From NCBI GenBank assembly GCA_933228895.1, contig OW121852.1, positions 132,117,544-132,181,543 on the forward strand: a stretch of DNA of 64,000 nt, written 5' to 3'. The notes beneath the pieces are model-generated. The model saw only the letters and a list, made by a program, of their open reading frames with translations. It searched no databases and had not been told where the DNA came from. Of this stretch, positions 1 to 12,000 are shown piece by piece. Source of the DNA: Platycnemis pennipes (lineage: Eukaryota; Arthropoda; Insecta; Odonata; Platycnemididae). The position numbers were made by a program, and so were the translations under genes. Position 1 is the stretch's first letter. Every line of letters starts with the position of its first letter.

Positions 1-3000
1 TCCTAGTCCTGAAAGTAAGTCCTAAATTTTCGACGATTTTCCCCCGTACCTAGTCGGTTTGTGAAGTTAGGAATACGTTGACCCTGCGGAATGATAAGTC
101 ATTTTTGGAAGGGTATTGGTAGTAATCTCAATTGTGTGTGTTAGCATTTCGAACTAACGGTTGAAACGAATGAAGTCGCATTTTTACCCGAAGAAAAGCG
201 TGCGATACGTTGCCTTCTTTATCGTTGGGCGTATTGTGACATTTTAGCGAAGTCCCTGTGAGTGTAAATGAGGTGAAGTGATGTTGGTCGTCGATCTCCT
301 CCGAGTGTCGAAGGGTCGCGCATTGTGGGTGTGTTGCCCTCGGCCGCTCACCCCAGCCCTGACCCCTGACCCCTGGCGACGTAATCGACAAAGAGCGGCG
401 AAGGCCGGATGGGAGGGGGCGTCGACTCGCCCCGGGTCTAATGCCACGTAGCGATCTGCCCCCGCAGATGATCTATTAAAATTTCCCTCGGTCCGCGTGT
501 GACGCACGATTCCTAGAAAAATCGCATCGGTTTCATTTCATTATCGTATCGGAGCCCTATAGCGAGATGCAAATGAAGGAGTCTGAAGTTGACGATCCTC
601 GAGTTTGTATTTTCAAGTGCATGAGATGATCGTTAGTATTTTTTTCAAATGTAATCGAAGGTCTCTGCCGTCACTTGCTGCAACCGATTCGTTATCAACG
701 AACGTTCATTTTGCATTTCCTCAAGAATGTACTAGTGCGGAAATTGTTCGTTCATGATAATATTCAAAGCCTTTCATGAAAAGTCGTACCAGAAATGTGT
801 TCGGACCCTGGTTGAATGTCATTTCCTCGGATTGATGCATGCAACTTAGGAAATTGATGTTTCGTATTACCCATTTAGGACGTGCTGGCGGTGGGCTCCC
901 TCTCTCCGTATTAATTCTGACTTCATTGCCCAGTCCTAGTGGTAGCTTTCGGTATATTTCTCCCGACGATAGGAATATAAAATTTTGTTGGCAAGTATGT
1001 ACAAGATTGTGTACTGTGCGTATAGTTAAATATTAGCGGTCAACAGGAAAATTGCCAACAGGGTAATTTCCTTCATCAAAGAAAAGTTTATTAATTTCGA
1101 TTAGTGCCCCACCATAAATGTATTCATTACATGCAAATAATTTGGATTCGGAAATCGCAGTCAACAAGAACATGAAATGTTTTAATTCATTTGAAGAAGT
1201 CGAGAAGTGGCGGGACTGTGGTAGTTTTTGATAACGTTTCTGGTACATGCATTGTTTACATTTTACGTTGTTTACATTGCGATGCATAGAGAATGTCCTA
1301 AATCATAAAGTTCTTAAAAATAATACCTTCAGGGATTAAAAGCCATGTATAACACAAATAAAATACGTTGTATTTACCGTAAGACTTTGGAAAGGACACC
1401 AAATAACTACTCGTTTCACACGCATGCTGAGACCATGCCGCCACTTGAAATATTTTCCAATTGAGTATTGATTCAAGTAAGTACAGGATTAAAATCTCGA
1501 CGAAACGATGCTTTTGCAACGATTCAGCGAATGGGATGGACAAACGGGCATGCCACAGTGGTCATGTATCTTTAAGTGTAGACCACGCCGTCACATTTTC
1601 CTTTGCGGCGCGATGTACACGGAAAATAACACTTTTAAGGTTCCATTGACGTGTATAAATATCAGTGTGATCAAGCATTATTGATGGAACACACGATAAA
1701 ACTAAATCTATTACGTTTTTGATGAACACCGTGAAATAACTGTTGGCTCGGGAAGCTGTTCGCTGTCGCTCGGATGGCATGCTTGAGGTCTCTAAACCAT
1801 AAGAGGTTTCCAACTAGGCACTTGGTTTGATGTTTGGTGTAATTCAGTTTAAAGTTTAATTCTGGCTTCAAGGCGTCCGTCCTGATAGTCGCTAATAAAT
1901 ACGGGGTGCACGTCAACCGTTATCGCGGAAGGGCTCAAAGTTCGAGATAATGCGGTGGCAATAGGTGACTTGGAGCGCTCATAGGTTTCTTTAATTATGG
2001 GATGAAATACGTAGAATTCGTTTCGTTCCTGGGTGCAGTAGGCGTACGCGCGTGTCGATTTTTTGTATCTTTACGCGGGGACAGATGTGTAATACACCCG
2101 ACGATTCATAATTTGGGTTCATCCGAATTTTGCCTCTTCGCTGAGAGTCACTAAGGGTCAGTGTGCTTAAGTTGTTTTTATTAGCATACTTGGGGAGTAG
2201 ACAAGAGTAGGCGTAATATTTAGTCCCATAGTATTCGGCATCCGTTGTTTTCGGCTGCTTAATCAGTTGCTCCATTACATCCCTCCCTCACTTTTCATCG
2301 AGAATGCTGTGAATCTCATCGAGAATCTCATTTTTGTACCACCACCTTGTGAGGCGAACGCCTACTCGAGGTGAAACTCGTGTGACGGAGAGGCTTATTG
2401 CTGATTTGGCTTGTCGTGACGGCAACGTGCACAATATGAGTCCGAGCATCGTTCTCCTGCGTTGTTCGGAATTACTTGTGCTACAGAAATAGTAGCTGGT
2501 TTTACTGATCACATTTATAAAATGTCGAGTGTCAGTGCCAGCTACGACATGCCTGTGAGGCATCTTACTGAGCATTGCGAAACACTTTTCGAAGCACGTC
2601 TCGAAATAACTGCGCGTGATAAAGGAAATGGGTAGCATTGCAAGCTGTGTGTGTGCGACATTATTACCCTTTCGTTAATTGCTCGATTTGGGGAGTTTCT
2701 GAGAGTAGTAAGCGGTGAGAATGTATGAAAGACATGCCCTCATATATTTACTTTTCCCCAAACGTTTCGTATGGTGCTAAATAGAAACACCGCGAACCCT
2801 TAAAAAAATAAAGCCCAAAGGATACGCCCTTTCATACGTGTCTAGCTCGACGAAGAAAATAGCTAAAATTATGTGGAAACACGAGGTCATGTCCAAATAC
2901 ACATGTGCCACCAAGACAACGGGTACCCTCCCGAAATCCTAAGACCTACTTCCAAAACATCTTAACGGAGGATAATATACATATGTTGTCATACGTACAT

Positions 3001-5850
3001 CGGCCGTACCTGTAGACCTTTAAAAGTACGCCTCCGGAACATTAGAGGGCCATTACAATCGTAATTTCCGCATGTCTTCAATGTCAGAACACCATTGGAT
3101 TGGCCTGATGCACTTAAATTCAACTTTGGGGAAGCGAACTTAATTTCAAAAGGAGTGGGCTCTTTCCTGAGATTGATAAGGGAGGAGGTTTTATTCTTTG
3201 GTTTCTCAGGAATCCAATGGTCGCGTATGAGTTGAGGCGTCGGAAGGGTTGTCGCCTCTTCGGTGGTCGCTATCGGTTGCGCGATGCAACTCTGACCTGC
3301 GCACCGCCGTCTCTCGTCTCTCTTCGTCGGCCATTAGTAGGGGGCCTATTCTGTAAAGTCGAAAGATTTTCGGCTCATATGCAGAGTCGTGGGTCACCGG
3401 GACGAACGATTCGCGAACATCGTTCACCGCCGTAATGACGTATAACAGTTGACTGTTTTTCCAGCGTTATGTCTATCCAACCCGTCATTATTGCAATGGA
3501 GGGAACAAGCAGAGATCATTAACAATAATTAATCAAAATGACTTACTATTGATGTTTGTAATCAATCTACTAGTAATATAGAACACAACCACACAAACAA
3601 AAGTACTCATGCAAAACAAGCCAGCATAATGAGATTTGCTCAAGCAATGTGATTTCCAACATGATAACATTCCTCTCAATAATATAGATAGCCCCTGCAG
3701 TAGCATTAAAATCTTACGTAGAAGTTTTACACGACTAAAAACACCTGTCTAGTCTATCTGACAATTTTTAATCAATAACAAAAACATTGCATGGCGACAT
3801 TTGAAAACAACACAGATTGTTTTATATACTTCTAACTGTATAAGCGGCAAGGAAACGGAGACATGAAAGATTTAATCATTAGCTAGAATTAAATGCATTC
3901 TCACCTTGTATCCCGCGCGATAAATAACTAGTCGTCCAAGTCGTCTGCTACAATCGCAGCTTATATAGGTGTCCACCGCGATAGCAGCGCCCGCTCGTCA
4001 GAAAATATTTGGCGACGGATTATGAACGAAATGATCCGCAGAATGATCCGATGTTCCGAACGAAATGATCCGCAAACTCCGTCGCCTCGAGCCGGGGCGA
4101 CCGTCGCGCTATCGAGGGAGCACGGTTTATACTACCAACTGTGACGTTTTTCCATAATTGGGTAAAGTTGTGACGTCGGAATCCCGAATTCGACTTTACA
4201 GAATGAGGCCCCATGTCGCTTTGAGACTATCCGAAATCAGTGGATTTTCGTAATTGCTCCTTGCCGCTGTGGAATTGGCGTAGCACCCTAAGCCCGAAGA
4301 CACCCGAGACTCTTCTAGTTAACGTACACATGCAGGGAGTCACACGACGTTGCTCTCTCGAATGGGTGATCTTGACTGAAATGTGTGTGAGACGTCTTTA
4401 ATGAACGTGAAATAAGATATACGAAACGTATATTGTATTCCTCATTCCTCTATTAGAGGTAATTTCCTAAGTTCGTTCACCGGTTTCCCACCGTTCGGCT
4501 CGTCAAGCCTGAGGAAATTCGGATCTTGTCGCACCCACCGTGAAAGTTAATGCAGTCATTCGCGTTTGCCAGCAGTCATAGGCATCGATTTCCGATAGTC
4601 ATATATCGAACATGCAAACTTACAGATATCTTGTGTATATTATCATCCTACATCTTGTCTTCCTCCCTATGCCGCACTTGTGTATTGTAACTAATAATAC
4701 CGACATACCTCGCTATAATAACGTACCATACTACTCATCTTGACACTAGCGTAATAAGCTTTCTAACAAGGACTTATTACTGTTGATATTTGATGTTCCA
4801 TGTCATTCATTCGTCGTCAGTTCTCTTATTTTAGCAGATGTTTCGTAAGCACTATTTGATTGTTTTAACAATAACACATTCCATCATCGGTCTGGAATGG
4901 CATAATTGTTTTCCCCGGAAGTGCCACATGAAAGTATTTCAAAGCCTCGTATTTTGTTGCCAGAACTGTTTTAGAGTGCCGTTATTTGATATATTTGCGT
5001 GACTTCGCATAGTCAGCGTAGTGTCGGATATTCTCCCGTTTCAAATCAGTCTTTTGTATCATAATTTCAGAATTTAGTTGACGATGCGTGAATATTTTGC
5101 GTGTAGCCGAGTTCTTGATCTAAGAAATTAATTATATTTCCGTTGGGCTATGAGTAACCATTGCCGCGTGTATTTTGGTTGACAAACTTCAATCTTTGTT
5201 CTGGTGTCCCACTGTTGGCTCGCCTTGTGATGCGCGCATAATTCCGTCTGATGCGAGAACCCACTCCTACGAGCCTGCACGGGAGTAACGAATGCTCTTG
5301 CTGTTCCCCCACTTTCTCGAAATCCCCGCCCCTTCCCGTTTCCCCTCCTGCGTCGTCCTCTTCCTACTGCGACCGGGAATGGTCTGGTATGCTGGTTTTG
5401 CGGCGCCGCCCTAGCGGATAAGCTCGTTACTTCTCCCTTCTCTCGGGAGTTCCCAGGATTCCGCGCTGTCCCTCGCCCACGGCGGAGACCACGTTTTGTC
5501 TGCGTGTGTTTCTAGTCGGCCCTTGCCCCAGTGTTATTATTTATATGCGAAGTGCGCAATTTTGTGTGGTGTCTGTATGCGAACAGCATATAAACCAATG
5601 TTAGGACTGGAGAGGAGAGTGGAAACTAGAGGCTTGCGAGTGATGCGCTTAATTTTGTCGTTGCATGCGCATGTGGTGGGTCGTATCTGCCAGTGCGCTC
5701 GACGATTCCTGCGTTGAGTGAATCCAGAGAGAGGTGGTGTTCCATCGGTTGCTGCAGAAGCTGCTGGTCCAGCCCAGGGTGCGCTGATGTAAAGAAATTC
5801 ATCCTCGGGCAGCGTTGTTTCACCCGTTTGTGGGATTGGCGTAAATCTAA
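1..5850. other. Upstream region without a supportable gene
   Basis: The stretch is CpG-rich and unique-looking, with only short open frames on either strand that lack codon bias, splice context or recognisable motifs. A short direct repeat of about 17 bp (gaacgaaatgatccgca), 35 bp apart, lies near 4023-4075. GC content rises from about 5200, leading into the first coding exon of eIF4G. It could hold untranslated first exons or the promoter of this gene, or of a divergent neighbour, but I see no direct proof. Confidence 0.5.
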
Positions 5851-6000
5851 TTCAGGGCTGTCGTCCTTCACTCGGCCGGTTGCTTGCACGCGCGCGAGCG
5901 TGTGTTACTGTTTGATGTGCATTTTATCGGCGGGGTCTGGCGTGCATTCATTGGTGCGGTGATCGCAAACCCCAAAAGAAGCGATATAAGTGGTTCCATC
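5200..6000 (+). promoter_or_regulatory. Probable CpG-rich promoter / 5' leader of eIF4G
   Basis: This GC- and CpG-rich stretch directly precedes the first in-frame ATG of eIF4G. The reading frame of that ATG is closed by TAA codons at 5842-5844 and 5848-5850, so translation cannot start further upstream in the same exon. No clear TATA box is seen. CpG-rich TATA-less promoters are usual for housekeeping genes. The exact transcription start is unknown. Confidence 0.4.
5915..5962 (+). CDS. Possible upstream ORF (15 codons) in eIF4G leader
   Basis: An ATG at 5915 opens a 15-codon frame ending in TGA at 5960-5962, 38 bases before the eIF4G start and out of frame with it. If the transcript starts upstream of 5915 this uORF would lie in the 5' leader and could damp or tune translation. 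Short uORFs also arise by chance, and the transcript start is not visible here. Confidence 0.25.
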   Translation: MCILSAGSGVHSLVR

Positions 6001-6067
6001 ATGGATCAGCCTTCTTCGGGCGGCGGAGGGCGCCGAAGCGGACGCCGTGGGTCAAGGGAGAGATCGG
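6001..6067 (+). CDS. eIF4G: eIF4G exon 1 (start codon)
   Basis: It encodes 22 residues plus one base: MDQPSSGGGGRRSGRRGSRE and two more, a Gly/Arg/Ser-rich basic tail. The start context has A at -3 and G at +4, and in-frame stops lie upstream. The donor is GTGAGG at 6068, leaving phase 1, which restores a Gly codon with exon 2. Assignment to this gene rests on phase fit and position, because this segment is not conserved enough to recognise by itself. Confidence 0.6.
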
Positions 6068-9000
6068 GTGAGGACCGGAGTTTCACTCCATGCGATGAAT
6101 CACTGGACGTGTTTTGTGGTCCAGTGTGAATGGCTGTGCTAATACAGAGAGTGACAGTTTTCCTCGCAAAATTTTCCTGCTCCAGTGATGCACATTGAGC
6201 GGAAAAGAATTCGACTTCAGATTCGTTATCCAATGGTTGAAGGCCGATTGCTGTAGTAAAGTCATCTTATCCCAGGCCTTGAACTCATCCCCTCTGGTCC
6301 GTTAGTGGTGGTGAAAGGGGACGGGGAGACAACACCTTGGTGTTCGGCGGTGCCGGGTTTCCCTGGCCGGTTCCGGCGAACCCTCCACCTGTACCATTGA
6401 GCAATCCGAGGCACACGGAGCACCGCAAAGCATTGCTTCCATGGCTGTACCATAATTAATATAGATTCCACAAGCACTAGATAGTGCCAGTCAGCGTATC
6501 GCTTACCGTTTACGGGCAAATTGCGTGAGGATAGTTTCTTTCGCACTATCAGTATGTTATGTAAGAATGGTTTCTCGGTTAGGCGTGGCTTAGCGCTGGG
6601 AATCGCTCTCCCCTACTCTAATTTTCGGCGGTTAATCAGTCCCTCGTCGCCACATCCTCGTGACGAGAATATACATTTGTAATCCCGCGGCCGCGCTTTT
6701 TTCGGTGTATTTTTTTTATCTTTTTGGGTTGATTGCATTCGAACAGCTCAAAATCCTCCTTTAGCGAGAAATTCCGTTTTCTGGTCCCAACATCTTCCTT
6801 GACTATCGCGATTTGGTACCAACCCCTCCCAATTCCTCTCTCTCTCTCTTTCTTTCTCCTTTACGTCTCTCTTAAACCTTCCTCTTCCTACACCCCTTTA
6901 CCATCGCCTTGGTAATCTATATATAGGCACGGCCGAGACATGTTCTATTTTGAACTTGCTAGGTGTGGTGGTGGAAATGGTGTGGCTATGACGATGGGGG
7001 ATTAGTTAAGGGCGGTGGGTGATTCGGACTGCTTCCTCCCCTCGCCCTCTCATCCTCTTTTTCCCGTCATGCCTCGCGTGTGGCTTGGTGGCACTCGATT
7101 CTCTCCCCAGCACACTTGAAGGGGCTTTGGCTGAAGGACGTTGATTGTGTGCTGCGGGAGGGGGAGGGGTTCGCGGAGAAAAAGTCGAACTCCCGTCGTG
7201 ATCCTAATTGGCACACAGTGGGAGCCGCTCGCTTGCACCGACCGGCCCTCGTTGCTCTTCCTTCCGCTCGGCGGCGCCGTGTGACATAAGTTGCGTGTGC
7301 CTGGAGGCGAGAACCCGACCAACGTGTTCCACATCCTGATCATTTAGAGGCCTCGTCGTCACCTGTCGGGCACTTCCATTTTATTTTTGGATTGGACCCG
7401 TGTCAATACTCACATCTACGAAGATGAATCCGAGGAAGAAGAAAGGCAAGTGGAATACGAGTGCATTGATTGCAATTGTCGCCCCCCTTCCGTGACCGAG
7501 CAGTGCTAGATTGGATTTAGGTGCTGGCAAATGCGTCCTCATGGCGAGGGTGTTGAGCTGCATTCGTCGGCCCTCAGTATTCACGGTGCCTGCCACCAGT
7601 TTTAGGTGCTCGTATCACTTTCTCGTTCGTGGTAGCCCGTCTCGACCACCAATTCCCACGGATACGGGAGACTGCGAAATGTGACCGTTGACAGGAGGGC
7701 GGTGTTTATGCCTGCATGGCGAATGGCAGGCGTTCGTGAGTGGTGGATTATGGAAAATGGTTGCGGTCGTGGGCCGGCTATAGATTCACTCGTGACAATT
7801 GGACTAGCCTTTAATGTTAGCAGCCAGATTAATTGCTGCGGGCAACCAGGTGTGGTAGATGGGATTGTGGAGTTGAAGGCCAATGAAATGTCTTTGACCC
7901 TTGACCCTGCGAAGATTTTAAAGGCCTCTGCCAGCACAGCTAATTGTAATTAGGAGGGCGTTTGGATGGTCTGAAGCTATATTACTTAGAAACCGTTTTC
8001 TCGTGAACCTTTAAAGTTGTCTTTAATATGATCAAGAAATTGCGGGAATGTGATTGGACATTCGTGTAATAGCCTGTTGTTAGCTTAAGGATTCCTTGTC
8101 GGATCGATGCTCCTCCTGATAAATCATTTGTACCTTGTAGCCAGACCTTCAAGTTTGATTCCAGCCATTTGGAATAAAACGTGAAAAATGTACCCCTTTT
8201 CTGTAATGGTGGTACTCGAATGAATAAGTGCCAAAACATGCCATTAGAGTGAACTTGTTGATAATAGTATTGTCAACCACTATCAGTACAGTAATTCGTG
8301 AAGGGGTCTTGCTGGTTGAGGTCACTTTTAGCAAATGTGTACCCCTTTTCTGTAATGGTGGTACTCGAATGAATAAGTGCCAAAACATGCCATTAGAGTG
8401 AACTTGTTGATAATAGTATTGTCAACCACTATCAGTACAGTAATTCGTGAAGGGGTCTTGCTGGTTGAGGTCACTTTTAGCAAATGTGGATGCAACAGTT
8501 GCTTTTAATCCCCAAGTTCCTCAATTCCCCAGTTCTCACTTCTCTAGCACTGAAACCTCTGTGGTTATGGACTGCACTAGGCATGCAGTGGGTCCTCTTT
8601 TAATTGTTACCAGCTTGCATAGCTGACCATCTTGCCCTAAATGGGGTGCAAAATGATGCGCATTTCACTTGATATAGTATTTGATTTGTGGGAGACCATT
8701 GGGAATTATATTTACAAGTTATAGTGCTGAAATACCATTAGAAACAATCCCTATTACAGGAAGATTAGTTGGGGCTAATTGAAGGCATAGACCAATTAGT
8801 GTGATGTTTAGGGCTGGCAATAGGTTAATGTGGCCACTTGCTCCTGCTTGAGGTTTGGAGTCTTTCAGTAATGATGCCAGAGCTTGGCCTTGGTGTGAAG
8901 TGGAGGAACAAAGTATGTGGGTTCATCATCTACTTCTGGACTGGTGACCAATATTGTTTGTGAAATTTCTGTGATGCTCTCCTGGCTAAGGCATTGAGCA

Positions 9001-12000
9001 AAGGTTATATCCTCTGGGTCCAATTTTCTATTGCTGATCCCGAGTATTCTTCACTCTATCTTAGTCAATGTTGTTCATTTGTATTTAAGTATCATACTCT
9101 GGTATCCCAATTAACACCAAATTGCTGTAACATGATTGGCCGTTGGATATTTTTTTCACTCAGCATGATAAAATGTCCCGATTCAACATGACTTCATTGC
9201 CTTTATCACTCTCCAACCATCATCTGCTTGATGTACTAGGTAAGGACAAGGCGAGAGGAATGAAATGTCCTCTAGGTTAAGCATATTGATGAGGTCTTTG
9301 ACCTTAAATTCTTGCGCGGCTGAACATATCTAGTACGATCACACAGTAGGCTGCTGTGAATGATATTTTTTGATATAATATCCTTTTGTTCTCACTGTAG
9401 CACTTTCACTTTTCTGCCATTTGTGACGAGTAGGCTTCTGGAGAGTTAGCCGCAGCGAAAGGGTTAAAATCAAACCAACCTTGACATTGATCACTAAGTG
9501 GGTGAGACTCTCATTAATGGGTATTGGATACTGCATAGTAGTACTGGTCAAAGAATTTAAATCCAATTGTTCCTACTTGGTGAAATAAATCCATTATGAT
9601 ATAATATCCACTTTGCATTGCTTCATTCACTTTTGTGGAGTTCCAGCGTGTCATGCTTCTCTTAGCATTATCTTGAGTGATGTTTCAGCCTTCACTGGGA
9701 TTGGGGATTACTTGAAACAAGAGTGGGAGGAATGTTACAAAGTTTTCCATCTATAGCAATAAGGCAATCCCAGAGAAGAAGTGGCTGAGAGCATTTGATG
9801 TGTCGTAAACCTTGTGCTGTATTAAAACAGTGGAGGAAATTAATTCAAATGACATGGCAAATGGGAGTGGTAACACAGCATATCAAGCCATTTAGTCTCC
9901 ATGATGATGTCCAACCTGTACTATTCTCTTCAATTTCTCCCCCATGTGACCCCAGCATGGTGTGGAATTTGTACTCTGTTTGGGATTCAAATATTTAGGT
10001 TCTTTGTTTCTAGTAGGAAGCATTGAAATTTTGTAATTATTATTTGTGAGGTAGTCCGCATTACCGAAAATGGATTTGAACTCGCTAGAGTTCAACCTGG
10101 ATGTTGTTTTGACAGGTGAGGCTGGGGTTCAACTCATTCACACTTAATCTCACTGAATTGATGGTTGTGTGCTCAACAAGTTTCACACAGCCTTTGTGCA
10201 AGGGGTTGGGGGTGAAAGGGTTAAGTTACTTTGTACTACATTGTTACTTTACGACTGAAATTTACTCCTCTCAGTACTACACGTGGTAAAAAGTTCTTTC
10301 CTTTCCTTGTGTGTCATAATGCATTGAAAGCTGCTTGGTGGAATATCTGACCCAATTTCCCCAGCTAAAATTGAGTTGATATGCAAATGCAATAGCACTT
10401 TTATGCCTATGTTGTTATATTGTTTTATAGTTGTCTCACATGATCTCTAGATAATTGATGTTGTATTACTTAAATATTGGAGGTAATTACATCCTTCTTA
10501 AAGACTTCATCAACTTCTTTATGATATTTTATAATTTTTTCTTTAATAGGCAAAGCTACTCAGAAGAGTAAGCAGAAGAAGGTTAATAAGAACCGTGACC
10601 TGAACAGAAAAGGGGCTGAGAAGGAGGGAACGGATATGGATGCTTTTGCGGACTCCCAGCAGAAGCAGCAGCAGCAGAAACGGTTGGATGCGCCATCGGT
10701 GGCATCAGCTGTCAGCCCTAGTGATAATTGTGATGAGTCACCCTCTGCGACAACTCAAAGGATAGAAGGGGCAGTGCCCTCTCTCCCACCTCAGTTGACG
10801 GCTGACAAGGTAGCCAGCGAGGCGGTGTTGAGGGGCTCTTCTCCCCCAGGGGTGAGCCCAAGTGAAAATACAGTGGTTGTCCCCGAGTCCAAGATGGATA
10901 CGTCTCCCCCTTTCAGCAAAGGTGCTGTCATTGTTGAAAGTGCCCCATCATCCACCCCAGTAAATTCTATGTCATCGTCTTTGTCGTCGTCAACATCTTC
11001 CTTGAAGAGTGAAACACACTCTGCTAGAGTTCCGTCCAGTAAGCCTGCAATGGAAAATAAGGTGGGTGTCTAGTGTGTAATGCTAGTGCTTTCCTGAGTA
11101 ATGATTGCATTCCTTAGTAAGTTGAGAGATGCAATATTCCAGTTTTTACATTTTCATTCGGCTGACACATATGGAGTATTTTTGTGCAAAGATGTGTAGT
11201 CTAATTGCTGTGTAGTGTTTCAATGTGTGTGCATGGCACTTGGCCTTGTAACATATCCTAACTAAGCACACTTCTCTCTCCTTCCCCGCTTGTCCAATGT
11301 TCTGCCCACTTTATTCATGGTTTAAGCTGCCAGCTTCCCTTCCTCTGGGAACTCATGTTACGAGGCTTGTCCGGAAAGTAAGTACCGTTTGGGAAAAAAA
11401 CTCAGAAAAACGTTTGTTTCAAGGCAAGATTTATTTCTACATGAAAGAGTATATCTTACACTATTTCTCAACATAGTTGCCACCATTGTTTAGACATTTG
11501 TCATAATGGGAAACCAACTTTTCTATGCCCTCTTCATAGAAAGATGTTGCCAGGGAAGATGGCCATTGCTGAACACCGTTCTTTGCGTCATCATCGTTGT
11601 CAAAGCGCCTTCCTCCAAAATCATGCTTCAAATTCAAGAATAAGTGATAGTCAGAAGGTGCGAGATTCAGGCTATACGGCAGGTGATCGAACTGCTCCTA
11701 ACCGAGTTGCTGAATAAGGTCTTGAGTGACACCAGTGGAATGGGGTCGTGCATTGTCATGAAGCAACACAATGCCTTGACTGAGCATTCCACGCCTTATG
11801 TTTTGAATCGCGCCCCTAAGTTTTCTCAATGTTTCACAGTATCGTACCGCATTAATGGTTTCACCTTTGAGAAGGAACTCAACAAGGAGAATGCCCTTTC
11901 TGTCGCAGAGTACTGTGCGCATGATTTTTTTGCTGAAAATGTTGTTTAGAATTGTAGTTTTTTGGGGGATCGTAAGTGCCTCCACTCCATTGACTGTTGT

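Noticed and set aside
244..507. Open frames on the minus strand in a GC-rich patch near the window start
   Set aside because: Two overlapping frames are open at once, a composition effect; no motif.
2288..2638. 116-codon minus-strand open frame in the upstream region
   Set aside because: No recognisable domain, no codon bias or splice partner, and mixed composition; expected by chance in 6 kb.
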